Assembly (NCBI RefSeq): GCF_019175285.1
Contig: NC_056527.1
Coordinates: forward strand, 53,243,965 to 53,307,964
Source of the DNA: Sceloporus undulatus
Lineage: Eukaryota; Chordata; Lepidosauria; Squamata; Phrynosomatidae
Length of the DNA: 64,000 nt
Reading direction: 5' to 3'
Shown: positions 62,445 through 64,000 of the stretch, piece by piece
Layout: the number at the start of each line of letters is the position of its first letter
How positions within the stretch are numbered: the stretch's first letter is position 1
Notes under the pieces: generated by a model
The model's input: only the letters and a program-made list of their open reading frames with translations
Databases searched by the model: none
Told to the model about the DNA's origin: nothing
Made by a program: the position numbers and the translations under genes

Positions 62445-62512
62445 TAGTTGGGAGTAAATCCCACAGAATTCATTGGGACTGACTTCTGAATAGACCTACC
62501 TAAGACTGTATT
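62445..62512 (+). repeat. Short squamate interspersed repeat
   Basis: attcattgggactgacttct and tagacctacctaagactgta; same group as 20,020 and 47,836. Confidence 0.4.
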
Positions 62513-63620
62513 ATAAATGATGTTTCCTTTAATGAAGTAGCAGAAGTGTCAAAAATTAAAAGGCTGTAATAATCTAAGTATTAGCAAATTAATTTTGAAC
62601 TGGGAGGCATTACTCTCCTCAATTTCTGAAATATAGCATGATAAAATTATCACTTGCATGTGGATGTTGGCTTCGTAAGCTAACAGGAGTTTGTTGCAGC
62701 TGACAATTTGGCTAATTGTCCATGCATGAAGACTTTCTCTTAATTGGATATATGATTATTTTTAAACAAAAATCTTCTCATACTAATTGCTCCTCTCTGC
62801 TTGGAAAAATGTCATTCTGTAAAGCTGTTCTCAAAAAGTTGATATGATGGTAATGTCAATTGCTGGTGCCAGAATTTAATCCTATTTGCAATGAGAACAA
62901 ATTGAGTACAAATTAATAAAGAGAGCGTAATGATTAACATTGGTGTATACAATAATGTGTGAAATCATGTACAGAGCAACTTTCTAGAAGTAGCTAGCTG
63001 CCAAGTTAAATCTGCAATGTGCAGCAAACATATGTATACAAAGGAACACTTTTAATATTCCTTACTTATATTTTGGTTCAAAACTGGCTTCTGCGGGGAT
63101 CTGCAAATAATGGATCAGTCATTCCTGGCCTTCAATGGGTCACAGAAATGTTTTAGAGCTTTATAAATATACTCCAAGCAAACTTAGAATCTTGCTTTGG
63201 AAGAACATACTTTGAATACCTCGGCTCATTTGGAGCTAAACACCTTCGTTATAAAGAGATGTCTTTTGTTCTTGTCACCCTCCTTTTCTTTCTTTTTGCT
63301 ACCACAACAGCAGATTCAACAGAGATTATGTGGGTCTCAAAAGTCAAAAGATCTGCACATTTCCAACCCTCCTTTAAGCAACAGATCTCAAAGTGTGCAA
63401 AATTCCTGTTCAATTGATTTGTGAAGAATAACCATAGGTTCACATAGCACTGACACAGTAACCAAAAATCAGTTTCTCATGTGTTAATATCAACACTTTA
63501 TTTTCTATGTTATTTACCTAATACTATCCATATGTGTACCTCAATAACTTCTTTTGCTGTGTTTTGCTAATCATTTGAATTTATTTGACACAGTACATAA
63601 AACTGTCAAGCTGTCTGCGC
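62513..63620. other. Gene-free stretch
   Basis: AT-rich sequence with no recognised element or coding signal. Confidence 0.35.
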
Positions 63621-63623
63621 GGT

Positions 63624-64000
63624 CATTCCCACTTATTGCTGAACCGGTTTCTGTGACCGAATCCAGAAATCGGTTCAGGAATAAGCGTGGTTCCCACTAT
63701 GTTTGCACCAGAACAAGAGGAGAGGCACAAAGGTAGTGGGAAAGCCCGGCCATGTCCCCTATCACCTGCCCCTCTTACCTCTCCTTACCTGAGCCATTGG
63801 CTTCTCCTCGGTCTTTTGTATCCTCCTTCGGCTTCACTGTGGGCTTCTTCCATGCAGCGACCTCCTTAAGCTTTCCCACTCAGCGACCTTCTTCCTCCGT
63901 TCCCAGCCTCCCCTTGGCCGGGGAAACAAGGAAAGAGGTCACAGGGAAGCCAAGGAAGCTGTGTGACCTCTTTCCCCAGGTTCCCTGGCTGCGGGGAGGC
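63624..64000 (+). mobile_element. Left end of a GC-rich DNA element, cut by the window edge
   Basis: cattcccacttattgctgaa, aaccggtttctgtgaccgaa, atcggttcaggaataagc and gtggttcccac parallel the left end of 9,523-10,496 (cattcccact, aaccgg...ccggtt hairpin, catggttcccac). The interior again becomes GC-rich. Its right end lies beyond the window. Confidence 0.5.

Noticed and set aside
1-64000. CRISPR array, bacterial operon or retrovirus
   Set aside because: No regularly spaced repeats, no prokaryotic gene organisation and no gag/pol/env-type or LTR structure was recognised.

Overview
The window looks like squamate DNA, most likely from a lizard. It holds one recognisable protein-coding gene, ENTPD3 (ectonucleoside triphosphate diphosphohydrolase 3), on the minus strand, set in a dense field of interspersed repeats. 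The repeats point to a squamate: tRNA-derived SINEs of the SauriaSINE type with a BovB-like tail, 5S rRNA-derived SINEs, RTE/BovB, CR1, L2-type and L1 LINE pieces, Penelope-like elements (PLEs), and several hAT, mariner and palindromic MITE-like families. Species cannot be told from the sequence alone.

Layout. 1-6,400: downstream side of ENTPD3 with SINE pieces, an AT-rich LINE-tail/microsatellite tract, a SINE split by a Penelope-like insertion, a BovB LINE split by a hAT element with a perfect 8-bp target duplication, and a second BovB fragment. 6,461-33,129: the ten coding exons of ENTPD3, all with GT-AG introns and compatible phases, giving a predicted 526-residue protein close in length and sequence to human ENTPD3 as recalled (529 residues). 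Introns carry most of the MITEs, SINEs and Penelope-like pieces. 33,130-37,400: splice acceptor just before the start codon, a large intron, a 1.1-kb AT microsatellite block and a GC/purine-rich segment with a consensus splice donor that is the best candidate for the noncoding first exon and promoter. 37,400-64,000: presumed upstream intergenic DNA; no host gene was recognised there, only repeats (duplicated BovB segment, CR1, SauriaSINEs, 5S-SINE, a BovB piece abutting an L1 piece, and the start of a GC-rich element at the right edge).

The encoded enzyme is expected to sit at the plasma membrane with two membrane segments and a large extracellular domain that carries all five apyrase conserved regions, hydrolysing extracellular nucleoside tri- and diphosphates. 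All key motifs are present and nothing suggests a pseudogene.

The most interesting non-genic signals are: a hammerhead-ribozyme-like core in a Penelope-like end at 3,305-3,352, with related but decayed copies elsewhere; a family of near-perfect palindromes of about 210-235 bp present seven times; two Penelope-like inverted-repeat insertions with about 14-bp target duplications; and two well-delimited DNA elements (4,414-4,776 and 15,700-15,951). No retrovirus, Polinton, CRISPR array, functional tRNA or rRNA gene was recognised.
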